Assembly (NCBI RefSeq): GCF_014636475.1
Contig: NZ_BMEL01000003.1
Coordinates: forward strand, 496,001-560,000
Length of the DNA stretch: 64,000 bases
Source of the DNA: Halobacillus andaensis
Lineage (GTDB): Bacteria; Bacillota; Bacilli; Bacillales; Halobacillaceae
Reading direction: 5' to 3'
Position numbers and translations under genes: made by a program. Below, piece by piece: positions 45,745 through 54,342 of the stretch. The notes under the pieces were generated by a model. It searched no databases. It was not told the origin of the DNA and saw nothing but the letters and a program-made list of their open reading frames with translations. Positions within the stretch are counted from its first letter, which is position 1. Each line of letters begins with the position of its first letter.

Positions 45745-45758
45745 AGTAAACGTTTACT
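45745..45758. promoter_or_regulatory. LacI-type operator 2
   Basis: AGTAAACGTTTACT repeats the core of operator 1. It lies just after the lacI-family stop, in the promoter region of the hydrolase gene. Confidence 0.75.
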
Positions 45759-45790
45759 CTATTTCACATAAAAAAACCGTAAAAGAAGGC

Positions 45791-46801
45791 TTACGCCATA
45801 GCTTTTACGGATTCACGCTCAATCATCTGATGAGGCATGATAATACTACTTTGTGTGGAGTTCTTATCAGTTAATGCTTCAAACAATAACTCTGTTGCTT
45901 TTTCTCCCATTTCCCTTAAAGGCTGAGAAAGAGTTGTAAGCGGAGGGATGGCCATTTCAGAAATTTTTAGGTTGTCATAACCGACAACCGAAATATCATC
46001 GGGCACTTTAATATTCATGTGATAAGCTGAAGCCATTGCCCCAATAGCCATTTCATCGCTGGCTGCAAAGATTGCCGTTGTATGAGGGGCAGCTTTTATC
46101 AATTTCTCAAACATTTCCACCCCATGTTCGTAAGAAAAACCTTGAGCTGATACGACCACAGGGGAATCATTTCCTAACTGGTCTCGCATCGCCGCTTGAA
46201 AACCTTCAATGCGCGGAGAGCCAGCAATTGGATCTTGCTTTATTCCGCTGATCATCCCAATATTCTTATGTCCTTTTTCTATTAAATAAGATGTCGCTGT
46301 ATACGCAGCATCGCGATCATCGACTTTCACATAAGGAAGAGGATGTTTGTGAGACTTTGTAGAAACCAATACGGCAGGGATGTTCATTCCTTTTATGGCT
46401 TCATAATACTCATCCTTAATTTCTTCACTGGCAAATAATATGCCCTCCACCCTTTTTTCACTCAACAGCTTCAAATAATCGAGGGTTTTCTTTCCTTGCG
46501 AGGCCGTATTGCAAACAATTACACTATGTCCTAAGTTATGAGTCACTTTTTCTATTCCATGCAACAACTCAGATGATACCATTCCAGAAATGTCTGGGAA
46601 AAGTACCCCAATTGTTTGGGTCCTGGTATTTTTTAACCCCCGAGCAACAGCATTCGGTTTATATCCCAGTTGTTCAATAGCCTCCATTACTAGTTCTCTT
46701 GTCTTCTCTGAATACCCAGCAGAAGTACTATTTAAGATTCTCGATACTGTAGCAATTGAGACATTGGCATAATTGGCTACATCTTTAATGGTTGGATTCA
46801 T
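45791..46801 (-). CDS. LacI-family transcriptional repressor
   Basis: 336 residues. The N-terminal HTH (TIKDVANYANVSIATVSRIL) and hinge helix (NAVARGLK) are textbook LacI. The effector domain has TIGVLFPDISGMVSSELLHG, VKVDDRDAAYTATSYLIEKG and VSVVGYDNLKISEMAIPPLT. It lies directly upstream of the GH27-like gene on the same strand. Palindromes built on GTAAACGTTTAC occur twice before the hydrolase and once, imperfectly, before its own start, so it probably represses both until a sugar binds. Confidence 0.93.
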   Translation of the reverse strand: MNPTIKDVANYANVSIATVSRILNSTSAGYSEKTRELVMEAIEQLGYKPNAVARGLKNTRTQTIGVLFPDISGMVSSELLHGIEKVTHNLGHSVIVCNTASQGKKTLDYLKLLSEKRVEGILFASEEIKDEYYEAIKGMNIPAVLVSTKSHKHPLPYVKVDDRDAAYTATSYLIEKGHKNIGMISGIKQDPIAGSPRIEGFQAAMRDQLGNDSPVVVSAQGFSYEHGVEMFEKLIKAAPHTTAIFAASDEMAIGAMASAYHMNIKVPDDISVVGYDNLKISEMAIPPLTTLSQPLREMGEKATELLFEALTDKNSTQSSIIMPHQMIERESVKAMA

Positions 46802-46828
46802 AACCTTTCTCCCTTTTCTAATAAACTA

Positions 46829-46842
46829 AGTAAACGTTTTCT
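46829..46842. promoter_or_regulatory. LacI-type operator 3 (autoregulatory)
   Basis: AGTAAACGTTTTCT matches operators 1 and 2 with two changes, 28 nt upstream of the repressor start. Confidence 0.6.
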
Positions 46843-47042
46843 ATTTGGCTGTATCGTACGATATGTGGGTGGGTCTGTCAATTCCTTTCTATACTTTCCA
46901 CATAAGCACATGTAGTCCTAAACTATCTGAACAGACCGAGTTTTGATACAGGATGGACAAACGTAACAGCATCTTCCCATCTATCTACAGGGCACCTCAC
47001 TTAATTGGCTCTCATAAGCTCTAATATTTATGAGAGAATGAT

Positions 47043-47507
47043 TTACAACTCTTTCGCATCCTTTAAATGTTTAATAAAAGATTCAGCGAATTGACGACAG
47101 CTTTGCGCATCCTCTTCATTAGGTGTTAGTTCCACTTTTAATGAAGGTAATATAACCGTTGCTCCACAGTCTGTAAATTGTTTCTCAAACTTATCTACGG
47201 CCCCGCCATAAATGGGATACAAGGAGTCACAAGATCCAAATAGCGCGACTTCTTTTCCTCCTAAATCAACCTCTCCCAGATCCTCAAAGAAGTCTTCTAA
47301 TTCATAAGGTACATCTCCGTCACCCCACGTATAAGTACCAAATAAAATCGCATCATATTTAAGCAAATCCTCTACTTCTATCTCATCTACATCTATCTGG
47401 AACGAGGAAACAGGGAATCCATTCGACTTTAGTTGATTTTCAATAGTTGCAGCCATTTCTTCTGTGTTCCCTGACATACTTGCAAACAGCAAAATGATAT
47501 TCGTCAT
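47043..47507 (-). CDS. Flavodoxin, iron-regulated
   Basis: 154 residues. The FMN phosphate loop is SMSGNTEEMA and the flavin-stacking region is GTYTWGDGDVPYELEDF; SCDSLYPIYGGAVDKF follows. Length and motifs match short-chain flavodoxins such as B. subtilis YkuN and YkuP. It carries single electrons in place of ferredoxin when iron is short. A perfect Fur box is 29 nt upstream, which supports iron control. The 46802-47042 gap holds only the repressor promoter region and no gene. Confidence 0.95.
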   Translation of the reverse strand: MTNIILLFASMSGNTEEMAATIENQLKSNGFPVSSFQIDVDEIEVEDLLKYDAILFGTYTWGDGDVPYELEDFFEDLGEVDLGGKEVALFGSCDSLYPIYGGAVDKFEKQFTDCGATVILPSLKVELTPNEEDAQSCRQFAESFIKHLKDAKEL

Positions 47508-47535
47508 AGTTCACCTCTCCTTACTCACATCTTAA

Positions 47536-47552
47536 TTGATAATGATTATCAA
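47536..47552. promoter_or_regulatory. Fur box of the flavodoxin gene
   Basis: TTGATAATGATTATCAA is a perfect 8-1-8 palindrome containing the full Bacillus 7-1-7 Fur box. Confidence 0.9.
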
Positions 47553-47630
47553 TGTCAATTAATGTTTAGACGGACCATTAAAATGTACTTGTTGTTTTTA
47601 TCTCACGGGGATGAAAAGACAATGAATTTA

Positions 47631-47683
47631 AAAAAGTCCTTTCTTTCCCAATAGATATATTGGGTAAAGAAAAGACTTGTTAA
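47631..47683 (-). terminator. Terminator of the nucleosidase operon
   Basis: Arms around CCCAATA / TATTGGG extend through TTTCTTT / AAAGAAA to AAGTC / GACTT. The minus-strand 3' side ends in TTTTTT. Confidence 0.75.
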
Positions 47684-47718
47684 AACTTGTATTCTACTTT
47701 TCCTGGAGCGAAAATTTC

Positions 47719-48534
47719 CTACATATTTTGAAGAATCTCTTCAATCACATCACTAGAATTTTTAGCAGCTTCTTCCACAAAATTCTCCTGAATATCGGAT
47801 GCCTCTTCTCCTGCATCATCAGAAGCGGAACGAATCACAACATAAGGAATTTCATTTAGATAGGCCACCTGTCCCACAGCGGCACCTTCCATTTCTACAA
47901 CATAAGCGTCAAATGTGTCGTAAATCCACTCTGTCTTTTCTTCGCTGGCGATAAATTGATCTCCTGTGGCAATGCGTCCTTCAAATACATCAACATAGTC
48001 AGGTAAGTCCTTCGTTCCTTCTCTAGCTAATTCAATCAGCTCTTCATCAGCTTCAAAAAATCTCGTATCCATGTAGGGAATTTGGCCAGGTTCATATCCT
48101 TTTGCCGTTTCATCCATATCGTGGTGTACCGTTTCAGTCGAAATGACGATATCCCCAAGACCTAAATCTGGGTGAATGCCTCCAGCAACGCCTGAATTAA
48201 TGAGTTGATCTACATCAAATTCACTAATGAGCATTTGCGCCGCTACGGCAGCATTTACTTTTCCAATTCCTGATTGAACGAGGACGATATCCTGACCTTC
48301 AAGTTCTCCCTCATAAAAAGTCAATTCGCCTTTTTCTGTTGTTTCTTCAACCTCCATATTAGAGCGCAAGAGATCAATCTCCACTTCCATTGGCCCAATG
48401 ATGCCAATCGTATTGCCTTCTTTCTTGTTTTCTTTTTCTGCAGTAGTTTCTTCTGCTTGCTGCCCACAGCCTGTAAGCATCAAAGCGGCCATCAATAAAC
48501 CAAGAATATTGTTTGTTAGTGTACGATTCCCCAT
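47719..48534 (-). CDS. Extracytoplasmic MTA/SAH-nucleosidase-like lipoprotein
   Basis: 271 residues. A type II signal peptide ends in LMLTGCGQQ (Cys23). The rest is a PNP_UDP_1 fold like MTA/SAH nucleosidase: IGIIGPMEVEIDLLRSN, LINSGVAGGIHPDLGLGDI, VVEMEGAAVGQVAYL (ribose-binding Met-Glu) and IRSASDDAGEE with the catalytic Asp. Normal MTAN is cytoplasmic, so surface anchoring is unusual. It probably splits purine nucleosides or MTA outside the membrane. It is the second gene of a pair behind a guanine riboswitch, 18 bp after the first. Confidence 0.85.
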   Translation of the reverse strand: MGNRTLTNNILGLLMAALMLTGCGQQAEETTAEKENKKEGNTIGIIGPMEVEIDLLRSNMEVEETTEKGELTFYEGELEGQDIVLVQSGIGKVNAAVAAQMLISEFDVDQLINSGVAGGIHPDLGLGDIVISTETVHHDMDETAKGYEPGQIPYMDTRFFEADEELIELAREGTKDLPDYVDVFEGRIATGDQFIASEEKTEWIYDTFDAYVVEMEGAAVGQVAYLNEIPYVVIRSASDDAGEEASDIQENFVEEAAKNSSDVIEEILQNM

Positions 48535-48552
48535 GTTTCTACCTCCTTCAGT

Positions 48553-49422
48553 TTATTTTGTCATCGACGAAATATACTCTCGCACTACCTCATAGACGTA
48601 CTCTTGATTGGCTTGCGCCGTATCAGGGTCGTATTCCCCGTCATTCGTTTTATTGTTCGAGAGGATGCGAATACCTAAGTAAGGTACGTCATAGGCATCA
48701 GCCATCTGCGCGCCTGCCGCTCCTTCCATTTCTTCTACAGAAGTCTCGTAATTCTCATGAAACCAATTGATTCGGTCCACTTCGTTGTTCCAAAGGTCGG
48801 CGGAACCAATCGTTCCCTCAACGACCTTCCCTTCCTCATGCGAACCTTTCACGGCTTGAGCCGCTTCCAATAAGTCTTTATCACCATCATAATAACGGAT
48901 GTTCTCTGCGTCAGGATCTTCACCCGCACTTCCTTCTGAAGCCATTAAATCCATCGGGATCCAATCGGTCGGTTCGATGCCTTCTCCTTCATCTCGATCA
49001 TCTGTTTTTAGCGCTCCGATATTCGTCACTCGTTCACCTAACACAATATCGTAGACATTTAGTTCTGGGTCATGGCCGCCAGATGTCCCTTGATTAATAA
49101 TCGCGATCGGGTCATACTTTTCAATCGCCAGCGTCGTTGCTGCCGCTGTATTTTCCATACCTTTTCCGGTTTTTGCTACAATGACGGGATAATCATCAAC
49201 CGTCCCTATGTAAAAAACAAAATTACCAGACTTTTCTTCTTCTACATCATCTAATCGTTCGGCAAATTCTTCCGCTTCAATAGGCATTGGCCCTTGTACT
49301 AAAATCGGCTGCTTTTCACTCGTAGATGCTTCGCTTTCTCCTTGAGTAGAAGAGCTGCACCCTGCAAAAATGAATAAAATCAGCACAGTAAGGATAGCTA
49401 ATAAGGCGTGCTTTTTCGTCAT
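48553..49422 (-). CDS. Extracytoplasmic nucleosidase-like lipoprotein, first gene after a guanine riboswitch
   Basis: 289 residues. The lipobox is FIFAGCSSS (Cys22). The PNP_UDP_1 fold is evident: ILVQGPMPIEAEEFAERL, IINQGTSGGHDPELNVYDIV, EEMEGAAGAQMADAYDVPYL and IRILSNNKT. At the last motif, where MTA/SAH nucleosidases have SD, it has SN, so its base preference or mechanism may differ. About 80 nt upstream lies a guanine riboswitch with a terminator, so its expression falls when guanine is plentiful. That points to purine salvage from external nucleosides. Confidence 0.85.
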   Translation of the reverse strand: MTKKHALLAILTVLILFIFAGCSSSTQGESEASTSEKQPILVQGPMPIEAEEFAERLDDVEEEKSGNFVFYIGTVDDYPVIVAKTGKGMENTAAATTLAIEKYDPIAIINQGTSGGHDPELNVYDIVLGERVTNIGALKTDDRDEGEGIEPTDWIPMDLMASEGSAGEDPDAENIRYYDGDKDLLEAAQAVKGSHEEGKVVEGTIGSADLWNNEVDRINWFHENYETSVEEMEGAAGAQMADAYDVPYLGIRILSNNKTNDGEYDPDTAQANQEYVYEVVREYISSMTK

Positions 49423-49500
49423 TCTGTTTCCTCCTTGTTGTTGGATACCCCCGGTGTTGGTCCCAGAATTTTATAAATCCAGATCCCCCTCACTCCGACC

Positions 49501-49677
49501 ATATAAAAAGTCTAGAAGTTGGAACGAATGAACGTCCCTCTTCTAGACTTGAAGTTAAAGTAAATAAAGCTATAGCCAATACAGCAGCCAGCCGTTTACT
49601 TTAACTCGTAGTCTAGTTCTTTTAGTGGGAACCAGGTAGAGACACTCAGACCATATTACCGAGGATATACGAGTTAT
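49501..49677 (-). ncRNA. Guanine (purine) riboswitch with transcription-terminator platform
   Basis: The aptamer (49677-49602, minus strand) reads ACTCGTATATCCTCGGTAAT, then ATGGTCTGAGTGTCTCTACC, then the P3 hairpin, ending in GACTACGAGT. The P1 arms ACTCGTA and TACGAGT pair. The specificity position in GACTACGAG is C, as in guanine rather than adenine aptamers. A long antiterminator (CTAGACT/AGTCTAG plus GAGTTAAAGTAAA/TTTACTTTAACTT; 49595-49616 with 49543-49564) competes with P1 and with the terminator AAGTCTAGAAG/CTTCTAGACTT (49550-49508), which has a T-rich tail. Binding should switch transcription off. Confidence 0.93.
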
Positions 49678-49796
49678 GATAATTAAAATAATTACTGTGC
49701 CACTATAGCAAACACTTTAAAGAGGATCAACACAAAAACCGAACTTTAATACTAATTAACTATATAATGTTCGTTTTTTATACCTTATAAAAGCAT

Positions 49797-49832
49797 AAAA
49801 AACCAGATCCGAAATCGGATCTGGTTTTTTAT
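49797..49832 (-). terminator. Terminator of the SurA_N lipoprotein gene
   Basis: AAAAAACCAGATCCGA and TCGGATCTGGTTTTTT are perfectly complementary over a short loop. Confidence 0.9.
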
Positions 49833-49843
49833 CCTTAATTATA

Positions 49844-50626
49844 TTACAGGTGTACGGTTACGTCCGCATCCTCACGAAGATCTTCGACTAGCTTTTGAGT
49901 CGCTTCTTGTTCTTTTTGAGTTTTCACTTGCTCTTCAAGATCTGGTTTTGCATCTTCATAAGAAGGCATTTCTCCACCTTCTTCACCCATTTGCTCTTGC
50001 TGGGCTTCCATCTGTGCATATGCTTCTTCCAGTTCTTCTTCTGTTGGCTCAGTATCGCCAGCTTCACTTGCAACAAGCTGGTCAACTTTCACTTGCGTTT
50101 CAAGCTGAGACATCACTTCATCTTCGCTCATGCCTTGTTCTTCCAGAGCAGCCAAGAATTCATCTTTAGACTCCATTTGGTTTTGCTGAGCTAGTTCTTC
50201 CAGCGTTTTATCCATTTCTTCTTGTGAAGCTTCATAGCCTTCTTCTTCTGCTTTCTGAGTTAGAAGCTCCTGTCCAACCAGGCTTTCAGCTGTCTGCTGC
50301 TTTAACTGATCTTGATCAAGCTCTTGTCCGGACATTTGAGACTGCATGGCCATTTGTTGGAAAGAACCTTCATAAGCAGATTCAAACTCTTCTTTATTGA
50401 TTTCTTCGTTATTTACTTCTGCTACAACGTCAGGAACATCTTCTAAGTCAGGCTCAGGCATTTCAGGCTGTTCACCTTCTCCTTCACCTTCTCCTTCTTC
50501 CTGCTGCTGTGTTTCTTCTCCTTCACCTTCACTGTCACCTTCAGCTGAGTCTTCATCACTATTACATGCGGCCAAAAACATAACAAAAGCCGCCATGATT
50601 AAACTTAATAACCACTTTTTATTCAA
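49844..50626 (-). CDS. SurA_N-domain lipoprotein, foldase-like without a PPIase domain
   Basis: 260 residues from the TTG at 50626, which follows AAAGGGGAATACACC; the frame is open to 50692. The lipobox is FLAACNSDE. A very acidic Glu/Gly-rich linker precedes the SurA_N chaperone fold (VVAEVNNEEINKEEFESAYE onward), which returns to a C-terminal helix near AKPDLEEQVKTQKEQEA. PrsA carries a parvulin PPIase domain between these parts; here it is missing. It should act as a holdase or foldase for exported proteins at the membrane surface, useful to a strain secreting several large hydrolases. Confidence 0.85.
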   Translation of the reverse strand: MNKKWLLSLIMAAFVMFLAACNSDEDSAEGDSEGEGEETQQQEEGEGEGEGEQPEMPEPDLEDVPDVVAEVNNEEINKEEFESAYEGSFQQMAMQSQMSGQELDQDQLKQQTAESLVGQELLTQKAEEEGYEASQEEMDKTLEELAQQNQMESKDEFLAALEEQGMSEDEVMSQLETQVKVDQLVASEAGDTEPTEEELEEAYAQMEAQQEQMGEEGGEMPSYEDAKPDLEEQVKTQKEQEATQKLVEDLREDADVTVHL

Positions 50627-50825
50627 GGTGTATTCCCCTTTCCGATTCATGATGGTTGTCATTGTAACATCAGTTTCCCCCGGGTAAAACACCTCTATTC
50701 TTTTCTATAACCCTTACAACACCTTTCAAACAAACCTCAACCCCTGTCATGAAAGCATTTATCACTGATTTATGTGAATTTAATATTAAATGTGGAAATT
50801 GTGTGTAAAAGGTGATTCAACCGCC

Positions 50826-52235
50826 TCACAGCGCAATTGAAACCACCTGCAGGTACGCTTGAACAAATAAATAAAAAGCCACTGCATATAAAATATTGAA
50901 CTGGAAGCCATTTTTAAAAATGCTCAATCCATTTTCACTGCTTAACACAATCGCAGGAAGAATAAACGGAGAGAGCAGCGCTGAAATCACGCTTCCCGAA
51001 GTGATCGACAGTACGAGCAGCTCCGGCGGGTATGGTAAAGCCACATTTTGCAAAACCCCGCCAACAAGGACTAATACCGGTAGAGGACCAATGCCGAAGA
51101 AGCTCAACACGATCGGGACAAAAGGTAAAATACTTAAGATGTTAATGAATGGAACTGCCTGTTCCATAACTAAAATTCCGTCGATCAGCATTTTTCCCCA
51201 ACCCGAAAGGTTCAACGCCACAATCACAAGACCTACGGATAATAGAATACTGAACTGCAGGGCTTTTCCTTGGGCATAGCCTGTAAAATAAAACTCTACT
51301 TTTTCCTTTAAACGAGCTGTTCTACCTTTTAATACAAAGTAAAGAAACGTATAGCTTAGTATAACGGGAGGGATGATCACAAGAATCTCTAACCCAAACA
51401 CGCCGTGCAGGAAAAAAATCGTCCCAAAGATTAAGACAAACATGCTGGCAAATTCAATCACTTCACGGCTCAGTCTGCCTCTTTCTTGAGCTCCGATCGC
51501 TTGATCGATTTCTTCCTTCAAGGCAGAAGTGATATCAATGTTGTAATGCTTTTCTTCGAAATATGAAAAAACAACGGCAAGTATAACGGCAAACAGAGAG
51601 ATCACCGCTCCTTGAAGCATGGAAAGCCATAACGAGGCATCTAAAAAGTCCACAATAAACACAAAGCTGGGAATACTAACAACCCACAGCGTACAAAGCG
51701 AAAATGCACGAAGCAGTGCCGTGCCTTTAAAATTCTCCCACGCCTCTCCTTTTCGATCCCCAAGAAGCTGCTGAATGAACTGATACACCGTCTGAATCGA
51801 TCCAAACAGAAGGAAGAAAGATAATATCTGCGTAATAACCATAATTCCAAAGTAAAACCGCCGGCTCGTATTTAATAAATCCCCCGCAAACGACATAATC
51901 TTCTCTATGTAAGGTTCTTCATCTAACATCCAGCTGATAATCGGCACGATGAGCAAGATCGCAATCAAGCTTGTCATCTGGCGAAAGCCTTGCAAAATTC
52001 CTTCCGACAGAGATGAATCCGACATGAGTAATATAAAAAAAGCAAATCCGATTAAAAAGAACGGTAATATTCGTTTGTTCGCGGTTAAATAAAAGAGAGA
52101 GAAAACGAGGGATAAGACCCCTAAGATGGACAGCACGTTAAGTAAGAAGTCACTCTCCACCTCAAGTGTGACGTAAAACAGCAAAATGTATAAGTTAATG
52201 ATGGCTGCGTAGAGAAATAACGAACCTTTCTTCAT
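50826..52235 (-). CDS. Polytopic membrane protein, putative permease
   Basis: 469 residues with about twelve hydrophobic segments. A cytoplasmic loop (FEEKHYNIDITSALKEEID) splits it in halves, and the late segment FFGIGPLPVLVLVGGVLQN resembles the re-entrant region of the protein encoded at 3567-4940. The two are similar in length and layout and may be distant paralogues of an IT-superfamily transporter. Substrate and partner are unknown. AGGAGTTTTATCA precedes the ATG. It is divergent from the Fnr-controlled radical SAM operon. Confidence 0.7.
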   Translation of the reverse strand: MKKGSLFLYAAIINLYILLFYVTLEVESDFLLNVLSILGVLSLVFSLFYLTANKRILPFFLIGFAFFILLMSDSSLSEGILQGFRQMTSLIAILLIVPIISWMLDEEPYIEKIMSFAGDLLNTSRRFYFGIMVITQILSFFLLFGSIQTVYQFIQQLLGDRKGEAWENFKGTALLRAFSLCTLWVVSIPSFVFIVDFLDASLWLSMLQGAVISLFAVILAVVFSYFEEKHYNIDITSALKEEIDQAIGAQERGRLSREVIEFASMFVLIFGTIFFLHGVFGLEILVIIPPVILSYTFLYFVLKGRTARLKEKVEFYFTGYAQGKALQFSILLSVGLVIVALNLSGWGKMLIDGILVMEQAVPFINILSILPFVPIVLSFFGIGPLPVLVLVGGVLQNVALPYPPELLVLSITSGSVISALLSPFILPAIVLSSENGLSIFKNGFQFNILYAVAFYLFVQAYLQVVSIAL

Positions 52236-52354
52236 TGATAAAACTCCTGACTCTAGTGAATATTTCTATTATATGACTGCCCCCTTTCATAGTCTAATGT
52301 TACAACCCGTAAACTTAGCTATGAAGAAAACCCCAAACTTACACCTGCCTTTCA

Positions 52355-52370
52355 TGTGACGAACATCACT
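52355..52370 (+). promoter_or_regulatory. Fnr box of the radical SAM-Crp operon
   Basis: TGTGACGAACATCACT matches the Bacillus Fnr consensus TGTGA-N6-TCACT exactly. The -10 region is weak (TATACG near 52390). Confidence 0.75.
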
Positions 52371-52425
52371 TACACCCCATTCATTTTTTTATACGTTAGG
52401 AATATAAAAAACTGGAGGAATGAAT

Positions 52426-53541
52426 ATGCATAGTATAGATTTCCACAAGAATCCATTTATCGTCATTTGGGAACTTACGAGAGCATGCGAGTTACATTGT
52501 CTGCATTGCCGAGCTGAAGCCCAATATCACCGTCATCCTCTTGAACTAGATTTTGAAGAAGGTAAACAATTAATTGACTCTATTTGCGAAATGGATCATC
52601 CGATGCTGGTTTTTACAGGGGGTGACCCATTAATGAGACCTGACGTGTACGACATCGCCTCCTACGCGATTCAAAAAGGATTGCGTGTATCTATGACTCC
52701 TAGTGCTACCCCTAATGTTACAAAGGAAGCCATTCAAAAAGCGAAGGATGTAGGATTGTCTCGCTGGGCCTTTAGCTTGGATGGCCCTACAGCTGCTATT
52801 CATGATCACTTTCGGGGGACCAGTGGATCATTCGATTTGACAATGGATGCGATTACCTATCTTCACGAGTTAGAACTGCCTCTACAAATTAATACGGTCG
52901 TCTCAAGATATAACTATGATGTACTTGAAGAGATGGCTAAGCTTGTGGAATCTTTAAATTGTGTGATGTGGAGTGTATTTTTCTTAGTTCCGACAGGACG
53001 AGGAAAGGTTTCTGATATGATTTCCTCTTCTGAACATGAAAAAGTTTTTCAATGGTTAGACCGGTTAAGTCAACAGGTTCCTTTTGATATTAAAACAACA
53101 GCTGCTCAACATTATCGACGAGTCGTCATTACGAATAAAATGCGAAAAAACAAGGAAAAAAATCAACAGATTGAGTATCAAGATGCACTCAATTCAGGTG
53201 AAACAGACGTTTTCGACGGTCTTGGGCGAGCACCTAAAGGTGTGAACGATGGCAATGGGTTCGTTTTTGTTTCTCACGTTGGCGATGTCTATCCTAGCGG
53301 CCTATTGCCCATTAAAGCTGGAAATGTAAGAACTGAATCGCTTGCCGATATCTATCGTTATTCACCTATTTTCAAAGAACTGCGGAATCCGGACCTTTTC
53401 AAAGGAAAGTGTGGAGTTTGTGAATTTAGACATGTCTGCGGAGGGTCACGCTCTAGAGCCTATGCCCTGACTGGTGACTATTTAGAGAGTGAACCTGCTT
53501 GTGCTTATATACCAAAAAGTATGAGAAAGAAAGCGAGGTGA
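52426..53541 (+). CDS. Radical SAM/SPASM protein (BA_1875/TIGR04053-like, AhbD/NirJ-related)
   Basis: 371 residues from the ATG at 52426, 7 nt after GGAGG; the ATG at 52420 is too close to that site. The [4Fe-4S]-SAM cluster motif CELHCLHC is near residue 21. A FTGGDPLMRPD (GGE-like) motif and a C-terminal SPASM-type cluster CGVCEFRHVCGGSRSRAYA follow. Relatives include haem-modifying AhbD and NirJ and peptide-maturing enzymes; no precursor peptide was seen. An exact Fnr box lies upstream and a Crp/Fnr gene directly follows, so a role in oxygen-limited metabolism, perhaps tetrapyrrole or redox-enzyme maturation, is likely. Confidence 0.88.
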   Translation: MHSIDFHKNPFIVIWELTRACELHCLHCRAEAQYHRHPLELDFEEGKQLIDSICEMDHPMLVFTGGDPLMRPDVYDIASYAIQKGLRVSMTPSATPNVTKEAIQKAKDVGLSRWAFSLDGPTAAIHDHFRGTSGSFDLTMDAITYLHELELPLQINTVVSRYNYDVLEEMAKLVESLNCVMWSVFFLVPTGRGKVSDMISSSEHEKVFQWLDRLSQQVPFDIKTTAAQHYRRVVITNKMRKNKEKNQQIEYQDALNSGETDVFDGLGRAPKGVNDGNGFVFVSHVGDVYPSGLLPIKAGNVRTESLADIYRYSPIFKELRNPDLFKGKCGVCEFRHVCGGSRSRAYALTGDYLESEPACAYIPKSMRKKAR

Positions 53542-53546
53542 CTGCT

Positions 53547-54242
53547 GTGAATCCACCAATCATCCAAGAGAATTTAAAAAAAGTTCCTTTATTCAAAGAA
53601 CTTTCGGATGTTGAGATCGATCATATAGCCAATATTTCATCGGCGAGAATTTACAATGCCCGATCTTTTGTCTTCATGCAAGATGAACCATTGGATCGAG
53701 TTTATTTCATAGAGTCTGGCAAAGTGAAAATCTATAAAACGGATATCCACGGTAAAGAACAAATCGTCTCGATGCTAGAATCTGGAGAGATGTTTCCTCA
53801 TGCTGGCTTCTTTCGTGGAGGACTAACTCCAGCGAACGCTGAAATCATGAAAAAATCTCGTTTGATTTGTATACCTATCCATTCTTTTGAACAAATCTTA
53901 GTCAATCATCCTGAATTGTGCGTTAAACTATTCAGAGTGTTAGGGAGTAAGATCATCGACCTCCATGATCGATTAGAGGAGCAAATTCTCCACAATACCT
54001 TCGAACAAGTGATTATGTTGTTAATTAGACTTGCTCGTACGAATGGTCAACCTTATAGAAATGGAGAATTTAAATTGACTAGCACGTTTACCAACCGAGA
54101 ATTAGCGAATATGATTGGTACTTCAAGAGAAACGGTCAGCCGCACTTTGACGCAGCTGAGAAAAAAAGATGTACTTAAAGTATCAGAAGAAGGTTTTTTC
54201 ATTATCAACCAAGAAAAGCTGGAAGAGGAAATGATTCCTTAA
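53547..54242 (+). CDS. Crp/Fnr-family transcriptional regulator
   Basis: 231 residues from the GTG at 53547, following GCGAGGTGACT; the frame is open to 53499 inside the previous gene. A cyclic-nucleotide-binding-like beta roll (about 10-125, with VYFIESGKVKIYKTDIHGKE) precedes a long helix and a C-terminal HTH_Crp with FTNRELANMIGTSRETVSRT. The recognition helix (ETVSR) suits TGTGA half-sites. It lacks the Cys cluster of Bacillus Fnr, so how it senses is unknown. It starts 5 nt after the radical SAM stop and may act on the nearby Fnr boxes. Confidence 0.92.
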   Translation: MNPPIIQENLKKVPLFKELSDVEIDHIANISSARIYNARSFVFMQDEPLDRVYFIESGKVKIYKTDIHGKEQIVSMLESGEMFPHAGFFRGGLTPANAEIMKKSRLICIPIHSFEQILVNHPELCVKLFRVLGSKIIDLHDRLEEQILHNTFEQVIMLLIRLARTNGQPYRNGEFKLTSTFTNRELANMIGTSRETVSRTLTQLRKKDVLKVSEEGFFIINQEKLEEEMIP

Positions 54243-54268
54243 CATTTTTTTATTATTTCATAGTCATG

Positions 54269-54311
54269 TGTGCACTATATCACTAATTTAAGAACCTCTC
54301 CCTGCTATTAT
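54269..54311 (+). promoter_or_regulatory. Fnr-type class II promoter of the RIC gene
   Basis: TGTGCACTATATCACT (54269-54284) has one mismatch to TGTGA-N6-TCACT. TATTAT at 54306-54311 is exactly where a -10 box belongs if the Fnr box is centred at -41.5. Confidence 0.7.
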
Positions 54312-54342
54312 AAAAACATACCAATACATGGAGGGATATTAA

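Noticed and set aside
49895-50687. Long plus-strand frames opposite the SurA_N lipoprotein
   Set aside because: They are antisense shadows produced by Glu/Gln-rich codons of the real minus-strand gene.
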